DNA of 41,575 bases from Chloroflexota bacterium (GCA_021795965.1 JAJYOU010000017.1:1-41575); one strand, 5' to 3'. Shown: positions 25,794 to 34,015, counted from the stretch's first letter. Program-made: numbers and translations. The notes: a model not told the origin generated them from the sequence alone.

Positions 25794-26247
25794 TTGATTC
25801 AGCCTTGTTTAGATCCTGATGCTTGCTCCACTCAACCCTGGCTTTTTGTGTCTTGGTTTCCTCAGCCTCGACGGTGATCCCAATCCCGCCGCGGACGTTA
25901 AAAACACCCGTAACCTTGATCCAATGCGGGTCGAGCAATTTAACCAGATCCTCGAGTATCAGGTTGATCAGGTGTTCGTGAAAGACGCCTTCATTGCGGT
26001 AGGACCAGAGATATAGTTTGAACGATTTGGATTCGACCACTTTTTGATCCGGCACATATTCAACTTTAATCGACGCGAAATCAGGTTGCCCGGTTTTAGG
26101 GCACAAACAGGTAAATTCATTCGAAACCAGCGTCACCAGGTAAAAACGCTCCGGGGTTCGATTTGGAAAAGCTTCCATGTTCTTACTCGGCGCCGCCTGG
26201 CTGCCCAGTTTGGTTAATCCCGAAATATCCGAAAGTTGGTTTGGCAT
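25786..26247 (-). CDS. queF: NADPH-dependent 7-cyano-7-deazaguanine reductase QueF
   Basis: This enzyme reduces preQ0 to preQ1, a queuosine precursor. Start: ATG at 26247 with AGGAG upstream; the frame from 26298 adds 17 unrelated residues. The protein has 153 residues, the short unimodular (B. subtilis-like) form. Catalytic Cys49 lies in CPKTGQPDF and Asp56 follows; the QueF motif ESKSFKLY is at 72-79; the substrate-binding FHEHL and VRGGIGI are present. No preQ1 riboswitch was recognised in the 97 nt between glnE and this gene. It is translationally coupled to yhhQ. Confidence 0.95.
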   Translation of the reverse strand: MPNQLSDISGLTKLGSQAAPSKNMEAFPNRTPERFYLVTLVSNEFTCLCPKTGQPDFASIKVEYVPDQKVVESKSFKLYLWSYRNEGVFHEHLINLILEDLVKLLDPHWIKVTGVFNVRGGIGITVEAEETKTQKARVEWSKHQDLNKAESNE

Positions 26248-26344
26248 CGATTTTGTTCTCCTAAAAAAATGTTGCCTTAATATAATCCATATCTTCAATA
26301 TAAGAGTTAATTCCCTCGTTAATATTATCTCGGGGACGAAGGCA

Positions 26345-29300
26345 TTATTTTAACAATCTGCGGTTAATTTCAATTACATCCACCTGTGTCTGGGTGAGTT
26401 GCTCTTTTAATTTTTGAACATCATTCCCGAACTTAAGGCGCCGTGCAAGGAATGAAAATTCTTCACTGCCAAAAACTGGAACAGTAATATCTTTTGAATT
26501 ACCACGGACCATGCGCATAGAATCGATCAACCAGCGCAGGAAGGTGTGAGCTTTATGCAGCCGGGTGTAGTCTTCGTCAGAAAGAATTCCAAAACTATTG
26601 AGTTTGACCATTGCCTTGCGAATATTGGTTAACCTCAACCCTGGATTTTGCGCTCCATGGTTGATTTGCAAAGCCTGGATCAGGTATTCGATATCCACCA
26701 GCCCCCCTGGGCTGTATTTTGCGTTAAATTTTCCCGCCGTCACCAGGTGACGCACCTGTCGTTCCCGTAACGCTCTCATGGCGGTTACATCGAAAGGAAT
26801 GCCGCTAAATGTAAATTCATCTCGCAGCGCGCAAATGACCTCTCCCAGGGTGAAATCACCCGCGATGGGGCGCATTTTTACGAGAGATTGTCTTTCATAA
26901 GCCCAGGCAGCTCCAGTTGGGGCGTAATAACGTTTGAAGGAATCGAGTGAGACCGCCAGGCTGCCCGCTTTTCCATATGGACGCAGCTGCAAATCAACCT
27001 GGAAAATACCTTCCTGCCGCGCATGTATTGAATTCAGGAAATTTTGGACCACCTTTTCATAAAAGGTGGAGGATTCCACAGGTTCATTCCCATCAGTTTT
27101 TCCCTCAGAATCGTATATGAAGATCAATTCGATATCCGAAGCAAAGCCCAACTCCCGCCCCCCGCATTTCCCCAGCGCCATTACCGCCATTTGACACATT
27201 GTTCCGTCAGTCCTGCGTGGTGTCCCGTGCACACAGCGCAGATCCTCCGCAGTGAGATGATAAGCAGAATTCACGATGATTTCTGCCAGGTCAGTTAATT
27301 CCTCCGAGAAATCCCAGAATTCCTGGGTCAGACCCAGGATATGCCGCATGTCAATTCTGAACATTTCACGGTCTTTGAAGGAATTAAGCACTTTTCGCCA
27401 TGGAGCATCATCTTTAGGAGCTTCGGGTTTTGCATGCACTCCGCCCAGGTTGGCTTCCAGTTCCTGCTGTAATTCCATCCGGCTTTTGGCGGCAACCAAT
27501 GCTCCGGCACTGCTAACCACCGGAAAGAGGTTTGCATACTGCATCCGCATGAAATCATCCCATAAAAAATCACTCACGCCCAGCAGTCGTGCGAGGTTTT
27601 CCATGACCTGTGGATTTTCCAGTGAAGTGAATTCCTCGGTCCAGTTGGGGCGCTCGAAAAGTTGGCTCAAAAATTCGCGAAAGTGGAGCAGCGCCGAGGC
27701 GGGATTTGGAGATCGCGGCAGAAGATGGGTAAAATGCTTGATCAGAACCGCCGCAGTGCGCAACTCCTGAAGTTTATCGGCTTGAATGATTTTATTGCCC
27801 GCTTCATCGGTCACATACAGAATGTCATCCACACGCCTGCCATTGGTTTGGACTACCATCCGGGCGATGTAAGTGTGTGTTAAAGATAGCGCATTCGTAA
27901 ATTCATATAAAAACCCCGGTGCATCGGTGGTCTTGAGGTGAAAGACTGTGTACCGCTCGGAATTGTTATTATCAATCTTGATTTCAATCGGGTAGAGGGG
28001 TTTCTGACCCGAATCCAGTTCAGAAAAAACGGCACCAACTCGTTTGGCGAGATCACTCCGGGCTTCCCGTCTCTGACCAGAATCCATCAGTTTGAGTAAT
28101 GCATCCAGATCCCGTCTATAACCCTCCCAATCTGGCTTTGCCTGGCTGGTTTTAACAATGAAAACATCCACTATTTTGCTTTTCGTGTAGTTTATTATTT
28201 CCGGTTTGCTCGCTTTTATGGAACTGATTCCAGGTCGATTCGATAGCTCTGTCCCTTTTCCTATCTTTTCAATGGCTTCGTAGGTAAATATTTTCCCTGA
28301 TTGAATATCCAATCCATACAGAAACATCAGTCCACAAATTAAGGATAGCTCGCCAAGATAATCGTACGCCACCACCGTGACCTGCCAGGTTTGTGGTTTC
28401 AGAGCGACCACGTCCACATGTGCCAAACTCGATTCGTTTAGCTGTGAAGCGAGCCGGGCATGATGATTGATTTCCGCCTGGGAAAAAGATTTCGCATAGG
28501 ATAATCCCATCTGGGCCATATGTTGGCGGATGAAATCCAATTCCGAGTCAGTCTGATCCTGTTCAGCTGGCACTATAGGGTTAACTCCACCAATATATTC
28601 GGTGTAAATAGCTCGTATTGCGGCGCTGTTTTGCTGGTAACGCTCCAAAAAAGTTTTTTGATTTGGGAACCCCAAACGCCGCGCTAGCAGATCAATCGCA
28701 ACTGGATCTGAAGGGAGGCTGTAGGTTTGCCGGTAGTGCATAATTTGCAGGAAATGCTCAACCGTGCGTTGAAAAATATATCCATCAGTTAGCACCCGAG
28801 CTTCCTGGGGTGTGATCAATTGATATTTTTGCAGTCTGCGCAGAGCCTGCAGTGTGGATTTTTTCCGCAACTTAATATTGGAACCCCCGTGTGCCAATTG
28901 CAGGTATTGCACTACAAATTCCACATCCCTGATCGATCCTTCACCGAGTTTAACTTCTCCCCAATCCCGACCTTTGGAATGCAGGATTTCCTCGGTCCTC
29001 TGCTTCATCGCCAGGACGCTGATTCGCAGGGTTTCAGGGTTATCTCCATAAATGAGTTGATCAATTTCGCTCAGAAAACCCGTCCCCAATTCAAGGTCAC
29101 CAGCAACAGGACGTGCTTTCAGCAGCGCTTGTTTTTCCCACAGTTTTGCATTATTTTGCAAATAAACCAGAAAACTGGGAATGGTGCTGATTAATGATCC
29201 ATCGCGTCCCCATGGTCTGAGACGCATATCCACCCGGTATAGAAAACCTTCGCTGCTCATCGATGCCAGGGCGTCAATCAGTTGTTGACCCAGGCGCAGG

Positions 29301-30046
29301 TAATCCACCCCGTTATCTGCGCACAAGAAAAGCAAATCGATATCTGAGCTGTAATTCAATTCGCTGCCGCCAAGTTTCCCCATTCCCACGACGACAAATC
29401 CGTCCAGTTGGATCGAGCTGGTTAGTGCTGCATACTCCAGGCAGGTTTGAATCAACCCGTCCGCCAGGTTGGATAATTGACCGGTAACCGCGGGCAGATC
29501 ATACAGGCTTAATAAATCACTCGCTCCGATCCGCAGCAATTCATCCTTTTGATAATGCCGCAGGGCATCGATCTGCACCTCAGGTGCCAACCCGCTCATG
29601 ATTGATGCGGCTTCTCGCTGGATTTCCTCAGCACTTTTTTGTCGAGCCAGCCTTTTACGGTCCACTAACAGTTTCAGCCGGCTTGGATTTCGCAGCAATA
29701 TCTCAGTCAGAAATTGACTACCCGCGAAAATTGTGATCAGAATTTCAAGAGTTCGAGGGAAGACTTTAATACTTTCAAAAATCTCCTGGATATGCTCGTC
29801 ATCACAAAATCTCTCAAAATTAATCAAAGCCTGGTTCGGATCAGCGCAGCCGGAAAGTGTCACCAAAAGGTAAGGTAATATTTCCTTAAAATCCTGAAAG
29901 ATGGCCTTGTTTCGCCGGGCGATTAGCTGCAAGCAGCGTAAGGCAGACTGCCAATCCAAAAACCCGAGTGAGCCGAGCAAAACCTGAGATGAGGATTCAG
30001 AAAGACTGCCATCCAGCAATTGTTCCGCCTGAAAAGGGTTAACCAT
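26345..30046 (-). CDS. glnE: Glutamine synthetase adenylyltransferase/deadenylylase with inserted ACT domains
   Basis: This protein has two nucleotidyltransferase halves like GlnE: GMGKLGGSELNYSSDIDLL (about 221-239) and ALGKCGGRELGFASDIELI (about 957-975), each with the GG.E..SDI(D/E) signature. GlnE attaches or removes AMP on glutamine synthetase. At 1233 residues it is about 290 longer than E. coli GlnE. The extra length lies between the halves and looks like two ACT domains: TWQVTVVAYDYLGELSLICG (about 553-635) and RYTVFHLKTTDAPGFLYEFT (about 698-775), similar to the glutamine-sensing pair of GlnD. Start: ATG at 30046; no good ribosome binding site is seen, and TTG at 30091 directly after the upstream stop is the alternative. 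The family is firm; the sensing role is inferred. Confidence 0.88.
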   Translation of the reverse strand: MVNPFQAEQLLDGSLSESSSQVLLGSLGFLDWQSALRCLQLIARRNKAIFQDFKEILPYLLVTLSGCADPNQALINFERFCDDEHIQEIFESIKVFPRTLEILITIFAGSQFLTEILLRNPSRLKLLVDRKRLARQKSAEEIQREAASIMSGLAPEVQIDALRHYQKDELLRIGASDLLSLYDLPAVTGQLSNLADGLIQTCLEYAALTSSIQLDGFVVVGMGKLGGSELNYSSDIDLLFLCADNGVDYLRLGQQLIDALASMSSEGFLYRVDMRLRPWGRDGSLISTIPSFLVYLQNNAKLWEKQALLKARPVAGDLELGTGFLSEIDQLIYGDNPETLRISVLAMKQRTEEILHSKGRDWGEVKLGEGSIRDVEFVVQYLQLAHGGSNIKLRKKSTLQALRRLQKYQLITPQEARVLTDGYIFQRTVEHFLQIMHYRQTYSLPSDPVAIDLLARRLGFPNQKTFLERYQQNSAAIRAIYTEYIGGVNPIVPAEQDQTDSELDFIRQHMAQMGLSYAKSFSQAEINHHARLASQLNESSLAHVDVVALKPQTWQVTVVAYDYLGELSLICGLMFLYGLDIQSGKIFTYEAIEKIGKGTELSNRPGISSIKASKPEIINYTKSKIVDVFIVKTSQAKPDWEGYRRDLDALLKLMDSGQRREARSDLAKRVGAVFSELDSGQKPLYPIEIKIDNNNSERYTVFHLKTTDAPGFLYEFTNALSLTHTYIARMVVQTNGRRVDDILYVTDEAGNKIIQADKLQELRTAAVLIKHFTHLLPRSPNPASALLHFREFLSQLFERPNWTEEFTSLENPQVMENLARLLGVSDFLWDDFMRMQYANLFPVVSSAGALVAAKSRMELQQELEANLGGVHAKPEAPKDDAPWRKVLNSFKDREMFRIDMRHILGLTQEFWDFSEELTDLAEIIVNSAYHLTAEDLRCVHGTPRRTDGTMCQMAVMALGKCGGRELGFASDIELIFIYDSEGKTDGNEPVESSTFYEKVVQNFLNSIHARQEGIFQVDLQLRPYGKAGSLAVSLDSFKRYYAPTGAAWAYERQSLVKMRPIAGDFTLGEVICALRDEFTFSGIPFDVTAMRALRERQVRHLVTAGKFNAKYSPGGLVDIEYLIQALQINHGAQNPGLRLTNIRKAMVKLNSFGILSDEDYTRLHKAHTFLRWLIDSMRMVRGNSKDITVPVFGSEEFSFLARRLKFGNDVQKLKEQLTQTQVDVIEINRRLLK

Positions 30047-30091
30047 GATTGAATTATAAACGGATTGGATGCCATAACCCCCTCTTGGCAA

Positions 30092-31021
30092 TCAATCAAC
30101 AACCAGGGCTTGCTCCTTTTTCTGATCCCTTTGCCTGGATCTTCTATCGAAAAAATTGATCATGATGATCGACAGGATAATGGTGATTGCTGCAAAGCCC
30201 GTTCTGAGTGTGATCACTTCATTTCTAAAAAGGAAACCTAAAAAGATGGCGACCACCGGGTTTACAAACGGGTAGGTCGAAATTAATGAAATTGGAGCGT
30301 TACGCAGCAGGAAGGCATAGGAAGTGAAACCTATCAGTGAGCCAAAACAGATCAGGTAAATCAGTCCCAACCAGGAGGTTGTGGATACCTGGGCAAAACT
30401 GAAATGTGAAATTTCCCCGGTAATTGCGCTGATTATAATAAGACCGATGCTGCCCATGAGCATCTCCATTCCCGCAAACAAAAGGGTGGACTCAGGCAGG
30501 TCTGCATTAATGTTATAAATTGAGCCAAGCGACCACAGGAAGGCTGCCAGAAGCGTTATTCCGCAGCTGATCAGGTTTAAATTTTGCGGTCCGCCGATCT
30601 CTGCCGGGCTGATCAGGAAGACGACCCCGCCAAATCCAATCAATAAACCAATAAGCTGCCATTTTGTCGGTTTAGCTCCCCCGGGTCGTATCGCTTCCAG
30701 CGTAACCATGAAAAGCGGGATGGTGGCAACAATCAAGGCAGCTATTCCGCTCGGAAGGTTTATTTCTGCAAGCGCGATCAGCCCGTTTCCTCCCACCAGC
30801 AGTAACGTACCCACGATCAGTGCAGATTTCCACTGTCTCTTGGTCGGTCGCTGGTCACCTGCCAAAATTCGCCAGGTGATCAGGATTCCACCGGCAATCA
30901 AAAAACGAAATCCCGCATGTAGAAAGGGTGGAATTGTTTCGACAGCATAACTTATCCCTAGGTAAGTGGATCCCCAGACGATATAAACCGCAATTAAGGC
31001 TGCCCAGATTTTTGTTTTCAT
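30092..31021 (-). CDS. EamA/DMT-family membrane exporter
   Basis: This 309-residue protein has about ten hydrophobic segments in two repeats of the EamA domain, typical of drug/metabolite exporters. The first repeat opens with WAALIAVYIVWGSTYLGISY, a YedA-like signature. The second ends with FVNPVVAIFLGFLFRNE. It starts at ATG 31021 after AAGGAATTTTG. Substrate unknown; members export amino acids or metabolites. It lies 24 nt after the methyltransferase gene and 45 nt before glnE, so it is probably in one operon with them. Confidence 0.9.
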   Translation of the reverse strand: MKTKIWAALIAVYIVWGSTYLGISYAVETIPPFLHAGFRFLIAGGILITWRILAGDQRPTKRQWKSALIVGTLLLVGGNGLIALAEINLPSGIAALIVATIPLFMVTLEAIRPGGAKPTKWQLIGLLIGFGGVVFLISPAEIGGPQNLNLISCGITLLAAFLWSLGSIYNINADLPESTLLFAGMEMLMGSIGLIIISAITGEISHFSFAQVSTTSWLGLIYLICFGSLIGFTSYAFLLRNAPISLISTYPFVNPVVAIFLGFLFRNEVITLRTGFAAITIILSIIMINFFDRRSRQRDQKKEQALVVD

Positions 31022-31045
31022 CAAAATTCCTTATACAAAATTTTT

Positions 31046-31840
31046 TTACCTGAAATCCTGGATCGGATTTTTTATCATTTCCATGCTGAGAATGGCTTTT
31101 TTACGTGCCGCCCCCCAGCGGTACTTTCCAAAATCACCTGATTTTTGAATTACGCGGTGACACGGAATAATGAAAGCGATAGGGTTGAGTGCAATGGCAT
31201 TCCCGACCGCTCTGGTTGCACCTGGTTGTTGAATGAGGTTTGCAACATCCTGATAACTGACCAGGGTTCCCCTTGGAATTTTTAGGAGTGCCTCCCAGAT
31301 CTTCAACTGGAAATTTGTTCCGGTGATTAGGATCGAAACAGGGACCGGGTTCTGACCAAGCATGAAAATGGGCTGGATGATGGACATGGTGTTAGCCTCA
31401 TCCTCCACCAGGGTTGATTGAACCCAGTTCGACCTGAGCACTTGATAGGCGCTTTCCCGGTTACGTTGGACGAAGGATAAGTGGCAAATCCCTCGCTCGG
31501 TCAATCCAATCAGTGCTTCACCAAATGGGGTGGGATGGAATCCATAACGGATAACCAACCCGGCTCCGAAGGATTTGAACTCACCGGGGGTCACAGCTTC
31601 CACGTTGACAAAAAGATCATGCAATCTTCCCGGACCTGATAAACCGACTGAATAAGCGGTTTCGAGGACAGATTGGCGGTTCAAAATTTGTTTTGCGTTT
31701 TCCATTGTCAGGAACTGGATAAACCGCTTGGGACTGATGCCAGCCCAGCGGGTGAAAATGCGCTGAAAATGAAATTCACTCAATCCTGAAAAATCAGCCA
31801 GCGCTTTAAGATCAGGCTGTTGCTGAAAATTTTTTTCCAA
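31046..31840 (-). CDS. AraC-type regulator fused to O6-methylguanine-DNA methyltransferase (Ada-like), 5' end frameshifted
   Basis: Domains: N-terminal AraC helix-turn-helix (ALADFSGLSEFHFQRIFTRW), then the Ogt fold with acceptor Cys in PCHRV and helix NFQLKIWEALLKIPRGTLVS. The protein repairs alkylated guanine by transferring the methyl group to its own Cys; it lacks the N-terminal zinc/phosphotriester domain of E. coli Ada. The coordinates begin at TTG 31840, which gives 264 residues. Homologous sequence (DYQLIEKTIQYLEKN) continues upstream in frame with no ATG, GTG or TTG. An ATG at 31911 after GGAAGGACAACTCCC begins a 7-codon frame; one added base in its AAAACCCC run would join it to the main frame. 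The 5' end therefore looks frameshifted or misread. Confidence 0.8.
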   Translation of the reverse strand: MEKNFQQQPDLKALADFSGLSEFHFQRIFTRWAGISPKRFIQFLTMENAKQILNRQSVLETAYSVGLSGPGRLHDLFVNVEAVTPGEFKSFGAGLVIRYGFHPTPFGEALIGLTERGICHLSFVQRNRESAYQVLRSNWVQSTLVEDEANTMSIIQPIFMLGQNPVPVSILITGTNFQLKIWEALLKIPRGTLVSYQDVANLIQQPGATRAVGNAIALNPIAFIIPCHRVIQKSGDFGKYRWGAARKKAILSMEMIKNPIQDFR

Positions 31841-32003
31841 GTATTGAATCGTCTTTTCAATGAGTTGGTAATCGTTTGAAAGTTGTTCTATCTCTTTGAT
31901 GGGGTTTTCATGGGAGTTGTCCTTCCAACCTTATTTTTCCTTCGCCAGGGGAATTTGTCCACCCGTTTCTTGCGATGTTCATTATAATCGGAGCAGGTCA
32001 TTC

Positions 32004-32040
32004 ATTTTCATTTTTAGGGAATATTCGCAAAAATGAAAAT
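32004..32040. promoter_or_regulatory. 12-bp inverted repeat between divergent ada-like gene and rplU
   Basis: ATTTTCATTTTT (32004-32015) and AAAAATGAAAAT (32029-32040) are perfect inverted copies around a 13-nt centre that holds the palindrome GAATATTC. The element ends 16 nt before the rplU -35 box. It also covers the -35 area implied by a TATAAT (31986-31981) on the opposite strand toward the methyltransferase gene. It could be an operator for a dimeric regulator. The symmetry is seen; the function is inferred. Confidence 0.5.
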
Positions 32041-32056
32041 TGCTTCCACAGATCGA

Positions 32057-32085
32057 TTGACTGATTTTGACCACAAGTGTATAAT
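32057..32085 (+). promoter_or_regulatory. Near-consensus sigma70 promoter for the rplU operon
   Basis: TTGACT (32057-32062) and a perfect TATAAT (32080-32085) are separated by 17 nt. It is the best promoter match in the window, as expected for ribosomal protein genes. Transcription should start near 32092. Confidence 0.85.
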
Positions 32086-32091
32086 GATCGC

Positions 32092-32205
32092 TCGCGAATT
32101 ACCCCGCCAGGGGTATTTGTGTGCTTATTCCCGGCTTACCCGCAGCGTGGCGCTTTCACAAGCGCGCGATGTCTTCGGCGAAGCGAAGACCAGGAGAAAG
32201 GATTT
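32092..32205 (+). promoter_or_regulatory. Structured 5' leader of the L21 operon
   Basis: The leader of about 114 nt can form three hairpins: TACCCC/GGGGTA (32100-32115, 4-nt loop), GCGCTT/AAGCGC (32150-32165, 4-nt loop) and GTCTTCG/CGAAGAC (32171-32190, 6-nt loop). The last lies just before the AGGAGAAAGGATTT ribosome binding site. Ribosomal protein operons often have such leaders for autoregulation, and an L21 leader is known in Firmicutes. I cannot say whether this is the same class. Confidence 0.6.
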
Positions 32206-32520
32206 ATGAAATACGTTATCTTAGAAAGCGGCGGCAAACAATATAAAGCTGTCGAAGGCGGCACGATTGAAGTCGATCTGCTGCATGTCCAACCCGGAGA
32301 AAGCATTGATTTGAACGATGTTCTTCTCGTGGTTAATGGTGACAGTGTCACTATTGGCGCGCCTGTAGTAAAAGGCGCTTCTGTCAAGGCTACAGTTGTC
32401 GAACATTTCAAGGGCGAAAAGACTTACAATTTTCACTACAAACCCAAGAAACGCATTCGTCAAAAGACTGGCCACCGGCAGTCCTATACCCGCCTTGCCG
32501 TTGAGAAAATTGTAGAGTAA
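32206..32520 (+). CDS. rplU: 50S ribosomal protein L21
   Basis: This 104-residue large-subunit protein starts at ATG 32206 after AGGAGAAAGGATTT. The longer frame from 32077 runs through the leader and is not credible. The family pattern is complete: YVILESGGKQYKAVEGGTIE, then a segment with VLLVVNGDSVTIGAP, and NFHYKPKKRIRQKTGHRQSY near the end. It heads an operon with L27 and L31. Confidence 0.97.
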   Translation: MKYVILESGGKQYKAVEGGTIEVDLLHVQPGESIDLNDVLLVVNGDSVTIGAPVVKGASVKATVVEHFKGEKTYNFHYKPKKRIRQKTGHRQSYTRLAVEKIVE

Positions 32521-32532
32521 AAGAGGTTCAAT

Positions 32533-32805
32533 ATGGCTCATAAAAAAGGTGGCGGTTCTAGCCGCAATGGTCGTGATAGTAATGCCCAGCGCCTGGGCGT
32601 AAAAAAATACGCTGGTGAGTTTGTGCTTTCAGGCAACATTCTCATTCGTCAGCGCGGAACACCGATTAAACCGGGCATGAATGTGGGTGCCGGTACTGAT
32701 GACACCCTCTTCGCAACGGTTGACGGAATTGTAGTTTTTGATGTCGTCCATGGCCGGAAGCGCGTCAATGTCGTTCCTCAAGAGGCATTTGAGGTCGCTG
32801 AGTAA
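32533..32805 (+). CDS. rpmA: 50S ribosomal protein L27
   Basis: This 90-residue protein begins [20 protein letters not shown], the L27 N-terminus that reaches toward the peptidyl transferase centre. No cleavable N-terminal extension of the Firmicutes kind is present. [10 protein letters not shown] and HPG-like [16 protein letters not shown] follow. It lies 12 nt after rplU with AGAGGTTCAAT as its ribosome binding site. Confidence 0.97.
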   Translation: MAHKKGGGSSRNGRDSNAQRLGVKKYAGEFVLSGNILIRQRGTPIKPGMNVGAGTDDTLFATVDGIVVFDVVHGRKRVNVVPQEAFEVAE

Positions 32806-32821
32806 GCCGGAGTTTATTGAT

Positions 32822-33301
32822 ATGAAAGAAAAAATTCATCCCACCTATTACACAGACGCCCAGGTTGTATGTGCATCCTGTGGCAACACTTGGACGACCG
32901 GTTCCACCCGTAAAACCATCCACGTTGAAGTATGCTCCCGTTGTCATCCTTTTTTTTCCGGTGAACAAGCCCGCATTTTAGACGTCGAAGGTCAGGTGGA
33001 CCGCTTCTACAAGAAGCTCCAGGTTCGACAGGATTATGTCGAATCCCAGAAAGCTAAAGAAGAAGCCCGCAAAGCCCCTGCTAAGCCCGTGACCGAACTC
33101 GAACTTGGTATTCGTGTCACCGGAGCACTCGAAAAAGCTGGCATCACCACCATAGCTCAGTTGATGTCCAAACTTGCCGAAGGCGACGAAGCCGCCCTGG
33201 CAGTTGAAGGTTTTGGTCGCAAAGCATTGATTGACAGTAAAAAGAAAATCCGCGCTTTAGGTTATGAATTACCCGAGGTTGCAAGCGAAACTGCTGCCTG
33301 A
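32822..33301 (+). CDS. rpmE: 50S ribosomal protein L31 fused to an RNA polymerase alpha-CTD-like domain
   Basis: From ATG 32822 (GGAG upstream) the protein has 159 residues, about twice a normal L31. Residues 1-70 are zinc-binding L31: [20 protein letters not shown] and [13 protein letters not shown], with C17, C20, C38 and C41. A charged linker (about 71-91) leads to residues 92-150, which read [20 protein letters not shown]...[20 protein letters not shown]. This matches the pattern of the RNA polymerase alpha C-terminal domain (LxLSVRxxNxLxxAGIxTxxxL...GFGxKSLxEIxxKLxxLG), a helix-hairpin-helix fold that binds DNA and regulators. It is the third gene of the operon. The L31 part is firm; the tail assignment is by pattern. 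Confidence 0.87.
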   Translation: MKEKIHPTYYTDAQVVCASCGNTWTTGSTRKTIHVEVCSRCHPFFSGEQARILDVEGQVDRFYKKLQVRQDYVESQKAKEEARKAPAKPVTELELGIRVTGALEKAGITTIAQLMSKLAEGDEAALAVEGFGRKALIDSKKKIRALGYELPEVASETAA

Positions 33302-33347
33302 TCTTATCTCAGAGCAGGTCCTGTAATCTCAATTTTCAGGTAAACTT

Positions 33348-33382
33348 AACAGGCAGATGCCAGTCATCTGCCTGTTATTATT
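33348..33382 (+). terminator. Terminator or attenuator after the ribosomal protein genes
   Basis: A 12-bp perfect stem (33348-33359 with 33365-33376) with a 5-nt loop is followed by ATTATTTT. It lies 47 nt beyond the L31 stop and 17 nt before the tdk start. It may separate the ribosomal transcript from tdk or allow partial read-through into the salvage genes. Confidence 0.7.
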
Positions 33383-33398
33383 TTCCTCCGGAGCATTT

Positions 33399-33968
33399 AT
33401 GAAGCATACGCATGGATCGATCGAAGTGGTTTGTGGCTCGATGTTTAGTGGTAAAACCGATGAATTGATCCGGCGTTTACGCCGGGCAGTGATCGCCCGT
33501 CAAAAGGTGCAGGTTTTCAAACCATCGATTGACGTGCGCTATGCGGTTGAAAAAGTCACCTCGCATGCCGGTTCAGATTTTGATGCCATCCCGGTGGAAA
33601 AAGCTGAAAAGATATTGGATCTTCTTGAAAAGGACACCACAGTGGTGGGGGTGGACGAAGCCCAGTTTTTTGATAATGCGATTCTTGACGTGGTGGTCAA
33701 GCTTGCATCCAAGGGTATCAGGGTGCTCGTGGCAGGTCTCGATCAGGATTTTCGAGGAGAACCATTTGGACCGATGCCCGTTTTGATGGCGATTGCGGAA
33801 CGGGTGGACAAGCTCCAGGCTATTTGCATGGTATGTGGTGAACCTGCCAGCCGGACCCAGCGCCTGGTTAATGGAAGCCCAGCCCGTTTTGATGATCCAG
33901 TCGTGATTGTGGGGGCTTCAGAAATGTACGAGGCACGCTGTCGGAAACACCATGAAGTTCCGCGATAA
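33399..33968 (+). CDS. tdk: Thymidine kinase
   Basis: This 189-residue type II thymidine kinase phosphorylates thymidine for salvage. It starts at ATG 33399 after GGAGCATTT; the frame from 33357 would start inside the terminator. The P-loop is in [28 protein letters not shown] carries the catalytic Glu, and [13 protein letters not shown] is typical. Structural zinc ligands are in CMVCGEPA and CRKHH. The likely operon continues with two hpt genes. Confidence 0.95.
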   Translation: MKHTHGSIEVVCGSMFSGKTDELIRRLRRAVIARQKVQVFKPSIDVRYAVEKVTSHAGSDFDAIPVEKAEKILDLLEKDTTVVGVDEAQFFDNAILDVVVKLASKGIRVLVAGLDQDFRGEPFGPMPVLMAIAERVDKLQAICMVCGEPASRTQRLVNGSPARFDDPVVIVGASEMYEARCRKHHEVPR

Positions 33969-34015
33969 AATAAATTATTCATGGATGGTTGATAAAACCA
34001 GACTCAGGAGTGTTC

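Noticed and set aside
26248-26344. preQ1 riboswitch before queF
   Set aside because: I looked for the short preQ1-I pattern (C-rich hairpin followed by an A-rich tail) and did not find a convincing match.
32077-32205. N-terminal extension of L21
   Set aside because: The longer frame begins inside the promoter and reads through the structured leader; ATG 32206 has a strong ribosome binding site and gives a normal L21.
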